From Algoriphagus antarcticus (lineage in GTDB: Bacteria; Bacteroidota; Bacteroidia; Cytophagales; Cyclobacteriaceae): 64,000 nucleotides of DNA. The stretch covers positions 1 through 64,000 of the forward strand of contig NZ_MSSW01000013.1 in the NCBI RefSeq assembly GCF_002150685.1. The letters run 5' to 3'. A program made the position numbers and the translations under genes. The notes under the pieces are model-generated. The model made no database searches. It was not told the origin of the DNA and worked only from the letters and a program-made list of their open reading frames with translations. Of this stretch, positions 42,375-52,161 are shown one piece after another; within the stretch, counting starts at the first letter, position 1; every line of letters begins with the position of its first letter.

Positions 42375-43535
42375 TTAATACATCACCTCTACAGGGAATC
42401 GACCATTGACAGCTTTCAGCTGATCGAAGGCTGCCTGAGAAAGCTTGATCACTAACTTGCTGTTGTCACCTGTTTCAGGAAGTGTACCAACCACTCTAGC
42501 AAAAATCGTCACATCATTCTCCTCATTCTTCACCCTCATGATGGTGCCCACTGGAGCAGTTCTGTGAAGAACCAAGTATTTCTTGTGTCCGCCAGTTCCT
42601 TGGATTAACTCTGCCTGGCCGGTTTCCTTGATATTCTTAAATCCACCAGAAGTATTGGCATCTGCTGGCTCCACCATCATTTCATCTACACTAGAAACCA
42701 CCCTTGGCGTACCAATTACCGGCACAGTAGATTCTTGCATAGCACCACGACCTACTTTGAGAACTTGACCTTGTTGTAGATTATTTGAAGTCAAAGCATT
42801 CCATGTAATCAGATCTTCCACACGCGATGAATATTGACTGGCGATAGAAAAAAGAGTTTCTCCCACTTGCACAGTATGTGATCTCCATTCTCCAGGAACC
42901 ATTGGTTTGCTGGTTTCTACAGCAGCTTCGGAAGTTGCAGATTTAATCGCCTCAGGTTTCGGAGATGGAGTTACCTTCTCTTTTACCTTTGGAGCTTCTT
43001 CGGTTTTCTTAGCTGGCTTCTCTTTGCCCTTAGTCTTAGTTATCTCTGTCGTCGAAGCAATTGCCACAACTGGCTCTTTCTCCACTGCTATTGGCACAGC
43101 TGGCTCGATAATTAACGATTGACCCACACTAAGATCATTTCCCTTCAAGCCATTTTCCTTCATCACACTTTCTACGGGCACTCCGTACTTTTTGGAAATG
43201 GAGAAAAGCGTCTCACCAGGAACTACATTATGCAAAACCGAGCCTGCTGGAAGTTCAGCCATTGATACAAAAGGCACTTTGATCGTCTGACCTATTTTCA
43301 ACCCTTGTTTCAAGACAGGGTTTGCCTCTATAATTTCACTAACAGGTGATTTGTATCTTCGAGAAATCCCGAAAAGCGTTTCCTTTGGATCCACTTCATG
43401 CAAAATAAAAGACTGATCTCCTATGCGCTGAACACCCACCGAATCGATAGATACTAGCTCAGAAGCCATTGACAATGAGGATGAAAGTGAAAAAACAAGA
43501 AGAAAGGACCAGAAAAACTGTGATCTATTATTCAT
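42375..43535 (-). CDS. Exported LysM protein with C-terminal RlpA-like barrel
   Basis: This 386-aa cell-wall-associated protein starts MNNRSQFFWSFLL and has a signal peptide ending SMASE. Three LysM repeats are seen: KETLFGISRRYKSPVSEIIEAN, GETLFSISKKYGVPVESVM and GETLFSIASQYSSRVEDLITW, with a lysine/proline/threonine-rich linker before the third. The C-terminal ~75 residues (GTIMRVKNEENDVTIFARVVG ... KLSQAAFDQL) resemble an RlpA-type double-psi barrel. It probably binds peptidoglycan in the periplasm, with a possible role in septal wall processing. It is monocistronic. Confidence 0.85.
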   Translation of the reverse strand: MNNRSQFFWSFLLVFSLSSSLSMASELVSIDSVGVQRIGDQSFILHEVDPKETLFGISRRYKSPVSEIIEANPVLKQGLKIGQTIKVPFVSMAELPAGSVLHNVVPGETLFSISKKYGVPVESVMKENGLKGNDLSVGQSLIIEPAVPIAVEKEPVVAIASTTEITKTKGKEKPAKKTEEAPKVKEKVTPSPKPEAIKSATSEAAVETSKPMVPGEWRSHTVQVGETLFSIASQYSSRVEDLITWNALTSNNLQQGQVLKVGRGAMQESTVPVIGTPRVVSSVDEMMVEPADANTSGGFKNIKETGQAELIQGTGGHKKYLVLHRTAPVGTIMRVKNEENDVTIFARVVGTLPETGDNSKLVIKLSQAAFDQLKAVNGRFPVEVMY

Positions 43536-43786
43536 AGGGATGTGCTGAATTGGGAGTAAACGAATTAGAAATGCAAGATTAATTTCCAAAGTCACGAGGC
43601 GCAAGAATTATGCTAGAAAAGAAATGGGCTGATCGAGATCCTGTAATCCCTGCAAAGATCGAACAATAGTCCAAGAATCGGAATTTAACACTGGAAAATA
43701 CATTAACAAATCTCAGCTATCTAAAGAAAAGAATCAGTTATTACGCGTATTTCGTATCTTTTATCATTCGAACATGCCTTCCTAAA

Positions 43787-45142
43787 ATGAAAATCTATTT
43801 CAGCTCCTTACTCATTTTCCTTGTACTTTCTTCGCAACTAGTTCTAGCCCAAACGGATACTGGAATTGATAAGAAGGTTTTTACATTTAAGATCGACACC
43901 GATATTGATCCCGCCATGACACGTCGGGTGAAATTGGCTCTGGAAAAAGCGGATGAAATCGATGCAGATCTGATTATTATTGACATGGACACTTATGGCG
44001 GCGCGGTAAATGACGCTGATGAAATCAGAACTATGATTTTGAATTCTACGATACCGATTTATGTCTTTATCAATAAGGATGCAGCTTCTGCAGGCGCGCT
44101 GATTTCCATTGCTACAGATAGCATCTATATGGCACCGGGTGCAAGCATAGGAGCAGCCACCGTAGTAAACGGCACTGACGGGGCAGCCGCTCCGGATAAA
44201 TATCAGTCGTATATGCGTTCAATGATGAGAAGTACCGCTGAAGCGCAAGGTCGTGATCCAAAAATCGCAGAAGCGATGGTGGATGAGAAAATCGAAGTAG
44301 AAGGCATCTCTGAAGCTGGTTCAGTGATTACATTCTCCGTTTCTGAAGCTGAAAAATACGGTTTTTGCGAAGGTCAATACGATTCGATTAAAGATATTCT
44401 TGAGTCGCAAAATCTCGGTGATGCTTCAATCATAGTCTATGAAACCAGCTTATCAGAAAAAATAATCGCCTTTTTCTTAAGTCCTGCTATTAGCGGGTTT
44501 TTGATTTTGATCATCATCGGAGGGTTATATTTTGAACTACAAACTCCAGGGGTTGGCTTTCCCATTCTCGCTTCTATGGTAGCAGTATTGCTTTATTTCA
44601 CGCCGTACTATCTCAATGGACTGGCCGAGAACTGGGAGATCTTAGTCTTTTTTATAGGAGTGATTTTGCTGGCTGTGGAACTTTTTGTGATACCAGGTTT
44701 CGGCATATTCGGTATCCTGGGTATCATCGGGATTTTGACAGGCTTAGTCCTTGGGATGATTCCAAATCAAAATTTCAACTTTGATTTTGTTCCCGCAGCA
44801 GATCTTTTCGGAGCTTTGCTTACTGTTATAATAGCTGCAATTGCCTCAGTTGGCTTAGTCTTTTGGCTTACTCCAAAAGTGAATGAATGGGGAGCATTCA
44901 AGACTATCACACTAGCCTCTACCCAACAAAGTAGCGAAGGATACACATCATCTTTTTATGCAGATACTCTCAAAGGCAAAACAGGAGTAGTCCATTCACG
45001 ACTCAGACCAAGTGGAAAAATAGAAATAGACGGAGATATCTATGACGCCTATTCCCGAGGAGAATTCATAGATCAGGGAGAAAATATCATTGTCATCTCC
45101 ACTGAAGGCACTTCGCTGAAAGTGAAAAAATGGGAGGCTTGA
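43787..45142 (+). CDS. NfeD-family membrane serine protease-like protein
   Basis: This 451-aa protein has a signal peptide (ending VLAQ), a ClpP/SDH-like protease domain (about 28-215) with nucleophile Ser in KDAASAGALISIA, and four to five hydrophobic helices (about 225-345). A C-terminal OB-fold NfeD domain follows (LKGKTGVVHSRLRPSGKIEIDG). The long NfeD form usually cooperates with a stomatin/SPFH protein in membrane quality control; no SPFH gene is adjacent. It starts a tight series of genes (NfeD, globin, plsC, gatC, TPR protein). Confidence 0.9.
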   Translation: MKIYFSSLLIFLVLSSQLVLAQTDTGIDKKVFTFKIDTDIDPAMTRRVKLALEKADEIDADLIIIDMDTYGGAVNDADEIRTMILNSTIPIYVFINKDAASAGALISIATDSIYMAPGASIGAATVVNGTDGAAAPDKYQSYMRSMMRSTAEAQGRDPKIAEAMVDEKIEVEGISEAGSVITFSVSEAEKYGFCEGQYDSIKDILESQNLGDASIIVYETSLSEKIIAFFLSPAISGFLILIIIGGLYFELQTPGVGFPILASMVAVLLYFTPYYLNGLAENWEILVFFIGVILLAVELFVIPGFGIFGILGIIGILTGLVLGMIPNQNFNFDFVPAADLFGALLTVIIAAIASVGLVFWLTPKVNEWGAFKTITLASTQQSSEGYTSSFYADTLKGKTGVVHSRLRPSGKIEIDGDIYDAYSRGEFIDQGENIIVISTEGTSLKVKKWEA

Positions 45143-45164
45143 TAGAAATTGGTAAGTTTGCGCC

Positions 45165-45539
45165 ATGAACACCTCTCAGACGATATACGACCTGATCGGG
45201 GAAGCAAAGATCCGATTACTTAGCAAGTATTTCTATCAGGAAGTTGCGAGAAATGAAGATCTCAAAAAGCTTTATCCTGAAAATTTGGAACCTGCGGAAG
45301 ACCATCTATTCCTTTTTTTGCTTCAGGTATTCGGAGGTCCTGAGACTTATTCAGATCAGCGAGGTCATCCGCCCCTGAGAATGCGTCATGCCAAATGGAA
45401 AATCGATGCTGATATGCGAGATCACTGGATGAATGCAATGCTTGTCGCTTTGGATCAACTTCACGTCGACCCTAAAGTCAGCAAAGCCATGATGAATTAC
45501 TTCGTCAAAGCAGCAAATCATATGATCAATCATGCGTAA
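45165..45539 (+). CDS. Truncated hemoglobin (group II-like)
   Basis: This 124-aa haem protein of the bacterial-like truncated globin family has the YFYQEVARNEDLKKLYPEN entry, FGGPETYSDQRGHPPLRMRH (with the likely proximal histidine of helix F), and a C-terminal helix with the conserved DHWMNAML tryptophan. It probably handles oxygen or NO, or shuttles electrons. It overlaps the plsC start by 8 bp, so it is translated from the same message. Confidence 0.88.
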   Translation: MNTSQTIYDLIGEAKIRLLSKYFYQEVARNEDLKKLYPENLEPAEDHLFLFLLQVFGGPETYSDQRGHPPLRMRHAKWKIDADMRDHWMNAMLVALDQLHVDPKVSKAMMNYFVKAANHMINHA

Positions 45540-46263
45540 TCTTATCGCTAGGCTATATTCGATTTATGCCACACTAGTTTTCGCGTTGAGCTTTCTGCTT
45601 ATTTTTCCATTTATATTGATTTGCATCTGGATTCCCGGATGGCAAAAATATGGGCGAAAAATCAACCGCTACTGGGCAAGAGGATATTTCATCGGTATCT
45701 TTCTTCCTGTGAAGATTCAGAAAAGCCAAAAGATAGAAAAGGACAAACCTTACATCTATCTCGCAAATCACTTCAGCTACTTGGACATAGCTATGATGGG
45801 ATTTATTCCCGGTGATGTCATGTATGTAGGGAAAGCCTCTATTCGCAAAGCGCCACTTTTCGGTTATTATTTCAAGAATCTACATATCGCCGTGGACAGA
45901 GATCGACTGAAAAGCAGAGCTGATACCATGAAACGCACTGATCAAGCACTAGTATCTGGGACTTCGGTGATCATTTTTCCAGAGGGGGGAATCTTCACCA
46001 AAAACCCGCCTGAGATGATTCCATTCAAAAATGGAGCTTTCCGAATGGCCAAAGACAAACAATTCCCGATTATCCCTGTCACTTTATCTTTTAATCATCT
46101 AATTTTACCCGACGACGGAAAATTACTGTTTCATTGGAGATCAGCCAAAATGGTTCTCCACGAGCCATTACTTCCTGAAGATTATGATTCTGAAAATGCT
46201 TTGAAAGAGAAATGCTTTCAAGTAATTCAAAACCAACTCAACCTTGATAATTCTATATCATGA
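45532..46263 (+). CDS. plsC: 1-acyl-sn-glycerol-3-phosphate acyltransferase
   Basis: This 243-aa membrane-bound acyltransferase makes phosphatidic acid from lysophosphatidic acid. An N-terminal hydrophobic helix (about 10-35) precedes the HX4D motif NHFSYLD (about 79-85). The substrate-binding block is VIIFPEGGIFTKNP, and IPVTL is present. It overlaps the globin gene upstream and gatC downstream (ATGA). Confidence 0.9.
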   Translation: MRNLIARLYSIYATLVFALSFLLIFPFILICIWIPGWQKYGRKINRYWARGYFIGIFLPVKIQKSQKIEKDKPYIYLANHFSYLDIAMMGFIPGDVMYVGKASIRKAPLFGYYFKNLHIAVDRDRLKSRADTMKRTDQALVSGTSVIIFPEGGIFTKNPPEMIPFKNGAFRMAKDKQFPIIPVTLSFNHLILPDDGKLLFHWRSAKMVLHEPLLPEDYDSENALKEKCFQVIQNQLNLDNSIS

Positions 46264-46547
46264 AAATAGACACCAATTCAATTAAGAAAATTGCTCATTT
46301 GGCAAGACTGGAATTTGACGAAAGCAGTGCCGAGAAAATGTCGTCAGACATGAGTCAAATCCTCGATTGGGTGGAGAAATTGAATGAAATTGATACTGAA
46401 AATGTAGAACCGCTTACTACGATGTCATCTGAAGAAAATGATATGCGCGAGGATAAAATCGCCCATCAGCTAGATCACGAATCCGGAATGAAAAACGCAC
46501 CAAAGAGAGACTCAGATTACTTCCGCGTACCGAAAGTAATGGAGTAA
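46260..46547 (+). CDS. gatC: Asp-tRNA(Asn)/Glu-tRNA(Gln) amidotransferase subunit C
   Basis: This 95-aa subunit of GatCAB converts misacylated Glu-tRNA(Gln) or Asp-tRNA(Asn). It has the family pattern IKKIAHLARLEFDES, ILDWVEKLNEIDTENVEPL and C-terminal RDSDYFRVPKVME. It overlaps plsC by 4 bp; gatA and gatB are elsewhere. Confidence 0.95.
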   Translation: MKIDTNSIKKIAHLARLEFDESSAEKMSSDMSQILDWVEKLNEIDTENVEPLTTMSSEENDMREDKIAHQLDHESGMKNAPKRDSDYFRVPKVME

Positions 46548-46552
46548 CGCAC

Positions 46553-49336
46553 GTGAAAAACACATTAAATACCTCAACCCTCTTTAAAATTACAGCCCTC
46601 CTATTTATCATTTCGGGAGGGCTTTTTGCGCTGTATTATCTCATCTTCGATCCTCAGCCCTATGTCAATATTCAGGCTGCATCGTTTTTAGATACCATTC
46701 CTATTCCTTTTGACTGGGTACAGATTGGCCCGATTTCCTTCCCTATTCAAGTTGATAATTTTCTGGTTTTTCAAGAGTTCAAAGCACTTGCTCCAAAAGT
46801 TTATCTCACCGAATCGTACATTTATGCTGGCATTGTCTGGCTTGGGGCTGTTTCTGTACTGACCTTGCTCTCAGAGTTTAAAAAGGCATATTTCATAGTC
46901 GGGGGTATTGCTTGGATCGCACTTCTCACTTTTAGCGACTTCAATGGACTAAACATCGGAGGACAAAGTGCCAATTACCCTTTAATTATACTTTTAAGTG
47001 CAACACTGATTCCCCTGATGTATTTTCATCTCTGGGGACAAAAAATCCATTTGGTAATCAAATGGGTAATTTTCTTTGTTGCGACATTCTCCGCTTTGGC
47101 AATTCTCATCACGGTAAGTCCAATCACAAGTCCGGAGATTCACCTTGCTGAGCATTCGTTGACTATAGGCTTTTGTCTTGCACTTGCTTGGGTTTTCTGG
47201 AATGGACACGGGGTTCTTTCCGGTGTTTACATTTTGCTGGCTAGAGCCAATAGAAATCTCAACTTGAACATAACTGTTCAAATCAGCATCATAGCCTTAA
47301 TTTATATTGGATCACTTTTCTGTCTCCTGCTAGACTTGCAGGGAGAGTTAAATTTCCCATTCCCAGCATTCTCTCCTTTATTTCTTCTTTTGCCTCTTGG
47401 GTTATTTGGATGGATTTCTGTTGGAGAAAAAGTTGAGCAAAGTGATGAATTAGTATCTACTTCCGCAGTCATTAAGGCACTATATTTAATAGGCTTGGGC
47501 CTTTCATTATGGCTGGTCTGGAAACTTAAACTTTCAGGAAATCAACCTGCTGAAGAGCTTTTCAAACATCTCCTGGTGTATTCCCAAATTGGCTTTTCCT
47601 TATTCTTTTTCATATACCTCTTGGCAAATTTCATGTCAATCATGAACACAGGCAAGGCTGTAGAGAAGATCCTTTACAAGCCTTATTCCCTTGTCTATTA
47701 TCATATTAGAATAGGTGGACTAATCGTAATTCTAGTACTCACCACCTATACCGGTGGAATAGTAGGAGTCCAAGCCAGTGCCATGACCAGTAATATTCTA
47801 GCGGATTATTACTACCAAACTGACAAGAAACTTGAAGCGAGTATCCTGTACGAAAATTCCTGGATGCGTTACCGCAAAAACCCCAAGGCCAAGTTTGCAA
47901 CTGCACAATTGCTTCTAGACCTTAATCAGCCTACTTTGGCAAAGCAGCATCTGGAAGAAAGCTTTACTGAAGTTCCTCAAGTAGATAATATCTTACTTTT
48001 AAGCGATAGGCTGCATCAGGAAAACAATGTTTTCGAGGCTATTTATTACCTGGAAAGAGGCCTTTCTATTTTCCCAAACGAGCCACATTTGCTCAATAAC
48101 CTGAGTTTGCTCTATACCAAAGTCAACAAGTCAACTGAGGGATTGGAGCTGATGAAAAATGCTGCAAGTGCTAATCCGGTTTTGCATTCGAATCTCACCG
48201 CACTAAAAACCAAGCTTGGTCAACCTGAAGCCGATCCAAATCAATCGTTGGATCTGATCTCCCAAATTAATGAGCTTGCTGCTTCCAATGCGCTAGCAAA
48301 TGTTCCTTCTGAAGAGCTTTTGCAATCCATTAAAGTCAACTTGCAAACTGAAGATTCTCCCATGCTTATCAATGCTGGATGGAGAAACCTACTTTCTGAT
48401 GTGAATAGAAATGATCCAAGTGCGGATTTGAAGATGCTAGATAGTTTGGGACAAAATCCTGAAATGTTGAACTATCTGATGTCACTTCAAGAAACTGCCG
48501 TGATTAGGAGTTTGGCGGCGGGAAGAGTGACTGAAGCAGTAAAGAATCTTAATGGTTTGGCCTTTCGAAACCCAAATGACGCAGGATATTACTTGCAACT
48601 TTCAGGAAGTATTTTGGCTCAAAATCTGGACTTTCAAAAAGCTGCGAATGAGTTTATCGCCGCTGAAGAGAAAGGTTTTCAAGGATTCAGCACGCATCAC
48701 TGGAGCATTTTTGGTTTGGCAGGAATGCCGGAGAAAGCAGTAGAAATTCGGGAAAAGTATCAAATCCGTCTTCCTGCTTATCTGAATAATGAAGACTCTG
48801 CAATTTCCGAGTATTTGAAAATAATTGGCCAAATCCACCAAACTTCACCCCAGAACCTACTGTCTCAATGGCGGGCACTTCCCGAAAGTGAATTGAAAAC
48901 GGACATAGCCATTCGCCTAATTGCTTACAAAGCACATGGTCTAGCCATAGAAGATTTAAAAGAATTAGAGAAATTTATTTCCGATAAAATAGGCCCGCAA
49001 CCAGAACTTAAAGCATTTGTAAACAATCCAGATCTTAAGAATAAAGATGCAGTCAAATCCTTCATATCCTGGATAAAAGCAAGTGATGAACTAACAGCCA
49101 ATCCTTACCTTAGCCCACTGATTATCAGTGCAGTAGAAATAAACACCGACCCTCTTGCTCAATATGAAATTTTAAATGCTTCCACAGAATTCAACCGTGA
49201 CCCTATATTATGGATCAAAAAAATCAAGGCAGCAAGAGCGAGCGGTTTGGATAACTATGCGGAAGGTTCATTGGAACAATTAAAAGAATGGATAAGTGAA
49301 GAGGAACTAGAGAGGCTCCAGAATTTAAACTATTGA
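46553..49336 (+). CDS. Large membrane protein with TPR-rich C-terminal half
   Basis: This 927-aa protein starts with GTG 5 bp after gatC. The N-terminal ~410 residues contain about ten hydrophobic helices (for example [49 protein letters not shown]). The rest is TPR-like helical repeats ([41 protein letters not shown]). I do not recognise a named function. The architecture suggests a membrane scaffold with a periplasmic TPR superhelix. No catalytic motif is visible. Confidence 0.8.
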   Translation: MKNTLNTSTLFKITALLFIISGGLFALYYLIFDPQPYVNIQAASFLDTIPIPFDWVQIGPISFPIQVDNFLVFQEFKALAPKVYLTESYIYAGIVWLGAVSVLTLLSEFKKAYFIVGGIAWIALLTFSDFNGLNIGGQSANYPLIILLSATLIPLMYFHLWGQKIHLVIKWVIFFVATFSALAILITVSPITSPEIHLAEHSLTIGFCLALAWVFWNGHGVLSGVYILLARANRNLNLNITVQISIIALIYIGSLFCLLLDLQGELNFPFPAFSPLFLLLPLGLFGWISVGEKVEQSDELVSTSAVIKALYLIGLGLSLWLVWKLKLSGNQPAEELFKHLLVYSQIGFSLFFFIYLLANFMSIMNTGKAVEKILYKPYSLVYYHIRIGGLIVILVLTTYTGGIVGVQASAMTSNILADYYYQTDKKLEASILYENSWMRYRKNPKAKFATAQLLLDLNQPTLAKQHLEESFTEVPQVDNILLLSDRLHQENNVFEAIYYLERGLSIFPNEPHLLNNLSLLYTKVNKSTEGLELMKNAASANPVLHSNLTALKTKLGQPEADPNQSLDLISQINELAASNALANVPSEELLQSIKVNLQTEDSPMLINAGWRNLLSDVNRNDPSADLKMLDSLGQNPEMLNYLMSLQETAVIRSLAAGRVTEAVKNLNGLAFRNPNDAGYYLQLSGSILAQNLDFQKAANEFIAAEEKGFQGFSTHHWSIFGLAGMPEKAVEIREKYQIRLPAYLNNEDSAISEYLKIIGQIHQTSPQNLLSQWRALPESELKTDIAIRLIAYKAHGLAIEDLKELEKFISDKIGPQPELKAFVNNPDLKNKDAVKSFISWIKASDELTANPYLSPLIISAVEINTDPLAQYEILNASTEFNRDPILWIKKIKAARASGLDNYAEGSLEQLKEWISEEELERLQNLNY

Positions 49337-49412
49337 TTCCTATTACCGTTTTTTCTGTAAGCGGAAATATATTTCCCCACCCAAAATAGTAACTTTAGCA
49401 AAATCCCCAACC

Positions 49413-50129
49413 ATGACAAAAATTATAGAAACCCACGAAATCAACAAAACCTATAAAATGGGCTCTGAAATTATTCAAGCCCTCAAGTCTGTTTCCATTT
49501 CAGTAGATAGAGGGGAATATGTCGCTTTCATGGGGCCTTCGGGTTCGGGTAAATCAACCTTGATGAATATCATTGGCTGTCTGGACACTCCTACCTCTGG
49601 GACTTATGTCTTGAATAATAAAGATGTTTCGGACATGACCGAGAATGAATTAGCAGAAATTAGAAATAAGGAAATTGGATTCGTATTTCAGACTTTTAAC
49701 CTGCTACCGCGAGCAAGCTGCTTAGAAAACGTTGCGCTTCCTTTAGTATATGCAGGGATGAATAAATCTGATCGTGAAGAAATCGCTTTTCAGACATTGT
49801 CAAACGTAGGACTGGGTGACAGAACAAAGCACCGTCCAAATGAGCTTTCCGGTGGTCAGCGCCAGCGTGTCGCTATTGCGAGAGCCTTGGTAAATACACC
49901 AAGTATCATTCTTGCCGATGAGCCTACCGGTAACTTGGATTCAAAGACATCCCACGACATCATGGAGCTGTTTCATGAGTTGCACTCAAAAGGCAACACG
50001 ATCATCATGGTAACGCACGAAGATGAAATTGCCCATTACGCGCACAGAATCGTGAGATTGAGAGATGGATTGGTAGAATCGGACACAATAAATCCGAATC
50101 CTACCCGTGGAATTGCAATGCACGCCTAA
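49413..50129 (+). CDS. MacB/LolD-type ABC transporter ATPase
   Basis: This 238-aa nucleotide-binding subunit has Walker A GPSGSGKS, a Q-loop in FVFQTFNLL, signature LSGGQRQR, Walker [13 protein letters not shown] and switch His in VTHEDE. The N-terminal [22 protein letters not shown] is typical of the MacB/LolD/FtsE-like class that powers lipoprotein release or macrolide/peptide efflux. No permease gene is adjacent, so the membrane partner is encoded elsewhere. Confidence 0.92.
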   Translation: MTKIIETHEINKTYKMGSEIIQALKSVSISVDRGEYVAFMGPSGSGKSTLMNIIGCLDTPTSGTYVLNNKDVSDMTENELAEIRNKEIGFVFQTFNLLPRASCLENVALPLVYAGMNKSDREEIAFQTLSNVGLGDRTKHRPNELSGGQRQRVAIARALVNTPSIILADEPTGNLDSKTSHDIMELFHELHSKGNTIIMVTHEDEIAHYAHRIVRLRDGLVESDTINPNPTRGIAMHA

Positions 50130-50190
50130 TCACACCTTATAATTTCAAATAGATTCTTATTTTTGTCCTAAGAGAATCAAGGGCAAAGAC

Positions 50191-50742
50191 ATGAAAATCT
50201 ATACCAAAACAGGCGATCAAGGAATAACATCATTGTTAGGAGGTTCACGGGTACCCAAATCCGACTTAAGAATTGATGCCTATGGGACAGTGGATGAACT
50301 CAACTCGTACATCGGCTTACTTCGTGATCAAGCGGTAAACGAAAAAAGAACTGAATTCTTAAAGGAAATTCAGGATCGATTATTTACCCTTGGTGCAGAT
50401 TTGGCCACAGCTCCCGGCAAAGACAAAGTGAAAAAACCAGACTTACACCAGGAAGATGTAGAGCTTCTAGAGCAGGAAATGGACCAAATGCAAGAATTAC
50501 TCCCACCTCTCGCCGCTTTTATAGTGCCTGGTGGGCATCAATCCGTTTCATTTTGTCATCTTGCACGTACAGTCTGCCGACGTGCAGAGCGAATCGCAGT
50601 TGAACTGACTTCAGTAGAGCCTGTTTCTGATCTAGTCATACAATATTTAAATCGCCTCTCAGATTTTCTTTTTGTACTTGGCCGAATGATGGCTCATGAA
50701 CTCAAAGTGGATGAAGTAACCTGGAATCCCAGAAATAAATAA
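50191..50742 (+). CDS. Corrinoid adenosyltransferase, PduO type
   Basis: This 183-aa ATP:cob(I)alamin adenosyltransferase makes adenosylcobalamin. The PduO signature begins the protein: IYTKTGDQGITSLLGGSRV, then DAYGTVDELNSYIGLLRD. The C-terminal RTVCRRAERIAVEL and NRLSDFLFVLGR helices form the active site. Adenosylcobalamin would serve mutases such as methylmalonyl-CoA mutase; MetH uses methylcobalamin. It fits a cobalamin-using cell. Confidence 0.94.
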   Translation: MKIYTKTGDQGITSLLGGSRVPKSDLRIDAYGTVDELNSYIGLLRDQAVNEKRTEFLKEIQDRLFTLGADLATAPGKDKVKKPDLHQEDVELLEQEMDQMQELLPPLAAFIVPGGHQSVSFCHLARTVCRRAERIAVELTSVEPVSDLVIQYLNRLSDFLFVLGRMMAHELKVDEVTWNPRNK

Positions 50743-50779
50743 TTAGCTACCTGGCTCAGTCAGATTAAAGGCAAAACCA

Positions 50780-51847
50780 ATGAAAACACAACTTGCCCTA
50801 CCGATAACTAAAGTTCAGAACTCTAGATTACCGGAAATAGATTTTTCAAACTTAGTTTTTGGACGCACGATCAGTGACCACATGTTTGTGGCGGATTACA
50901 AAGATGGTGAATGGTCTGACCTTAGAATTGAGCCGTATGGTCCATTAAGTCTAAATCCTGCCAATGCCACACTGCATTATGGTCAATCAATTTTCGAAGG
51001 CATGAAAGCCTACAGAAATGATGATGGCAAGATATTGGTCTTTCGTGCTGAGGCAAACTGGAGGCGACTGAATGAATCAGCAGAGCGTATGTGTATGCCT
51101 GAGCTACCGGAAGAAATCTTTATGGAGGGACTTACCCAACTGATCGATTTGGACAGAGATTGGGTTCCATCTGCGAAAGGCGCGTCTTTATATGTGAGGC
51201 CATATATGTTTGCTACGGATGATTACATCGGTGTAAAACCTTCTGAAACATACAAATTCATCATTTTCACCTGTCCTGTGGGCAATTATTACAGTAAGCC
51301 TGTCAGCGTAAAAGTAGAGACCAAATTTACCCGTGCTAATGAAGGAGGTACTGGTGCCGCAAAAACAGCCGGCAATTATGCTGCTTCTCTCTACCCTGCA
51401 CTACAAGCTCAAAAAGCCGGATACGATCAACTTCTCTGGACTGATGGAAAATCGCACAGCAAAATCGAAGAAAGCGGGACGATGAACGTCATGTTCAAAA
51501 TCAACGGAAAGCTGATCACTGCGCCTACGAATACTGGGACAATTTTGAAAGGAATCACTCGAGATTCAGTCATTCAATTGGCTAAAGAATGGAATGACCC
51601 TTTGGAAGAAAGATTCCTGACTGTATCAGAACTGGAAACAGCACTGATAGACGGAACGCTAGATGAGGCGTTTGGAACTGGTACCGCAGCTACTATCGCA
51701 CATATACAGCGAATCAATGTAAATGGAAAAGACTACATTCTTCCTGCAAAATCTGAAGATGCATTTTCTTACAGAGTACTCGCAGAACTAGATGGAATCA
51801 AATATGGCCATGCGGCCGATCAGCATGGTTGGATCATTTCGATCTAA
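50780..51847 (+). CDS. ilvE: Branched-chain amino acid aminotransferase
   Basis: This 355-aa PLP class IV aminotransferase interconverts leucine, isoleucine or valine and their 2-oxo acids. Conserved parts include LHYGQSIFEGMKAYR, SLYVRPYMFATDDYIGV, GGTGAAKTAGNYAASLYP with the PLP-lysine region following (AGYDQLLWTDGK), and FGTGTAATIAHIQ. Length fits the eukaryote-like/BCAT II subgroup. It is followed by a strong terminator. Confidence 0.94.
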   Translation: MKTQLALPITKVQNSRLPEIDFSNLVFGRTISDHMFVADYKDGEWSDLRIEPYGPLSLNPANATLHYGQSIFEGMKAYRNDDGKILVFRAEANWRRLNESAERMCMPELPEEIFMEGLTQLIDLDRDWVPSAKGASLYVRPYMFATDDYIGVKPSETYKFIIFTCPVGNYYSKPVSVKVETKFTRANEGGTGAAKTAGNYAASLYPALQAQKAGYDQLLWTDGKSHSKIEESGTMNVMFKINGKLITAPTNTGTILKGITRDSVIQLAKEWNDPLEERFLTVSELETALIDGTLDEAFGTGTAATIAHIQRINVNGKDYILPAKSEDAFSYRVLAELDGIKYGHAADQHGWIISI

Positions 51848-52161
51848 AAATCAACTTGTTATTATTTAGAGAGGCCGGGAAATCCCGGCCTTTCTCGTTT
51901 AAAATTTTTATTGATAGAAATGATTATTCTTCCCTACTTTTCATTCCTCACACTGCCGAAAAATTAACCTATTTCCCATTGACAAAAGCTAAGAGATTTT
52001 TGATAACCTTGAAATAGAGTTGGGGAAAGTATAAATTGAAATGTTAAGAGCCAGTTCTGTTCAAACCTGAATACGATGATCATGATAAGAGCTGTGAACT
52101 TTATTAAGAAATATGAATTCTATAAAATCTTGCTGTAACCCACTTAACCTCCACTTGAACA
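51848..52161. other. 314-bp spacer with terminator, otherwise empty
   Basis: Between ilvE and the first sulfatase gene. It holds the ilvE terminator (51873-51895). I see no gene, no clear promoter and no repeat in the remainder. Confidence 0.65.
51873..51895 (+). terminator. Terminator after ilvE
   Basis: GGCCGGGA-AA-TCCCGGCC, a perfect 8-bp GC-rich stem with a 2-nt loop followed by TTTCTCGTTT, 25 bp after the ilvE stop. Confidence 0.85.
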
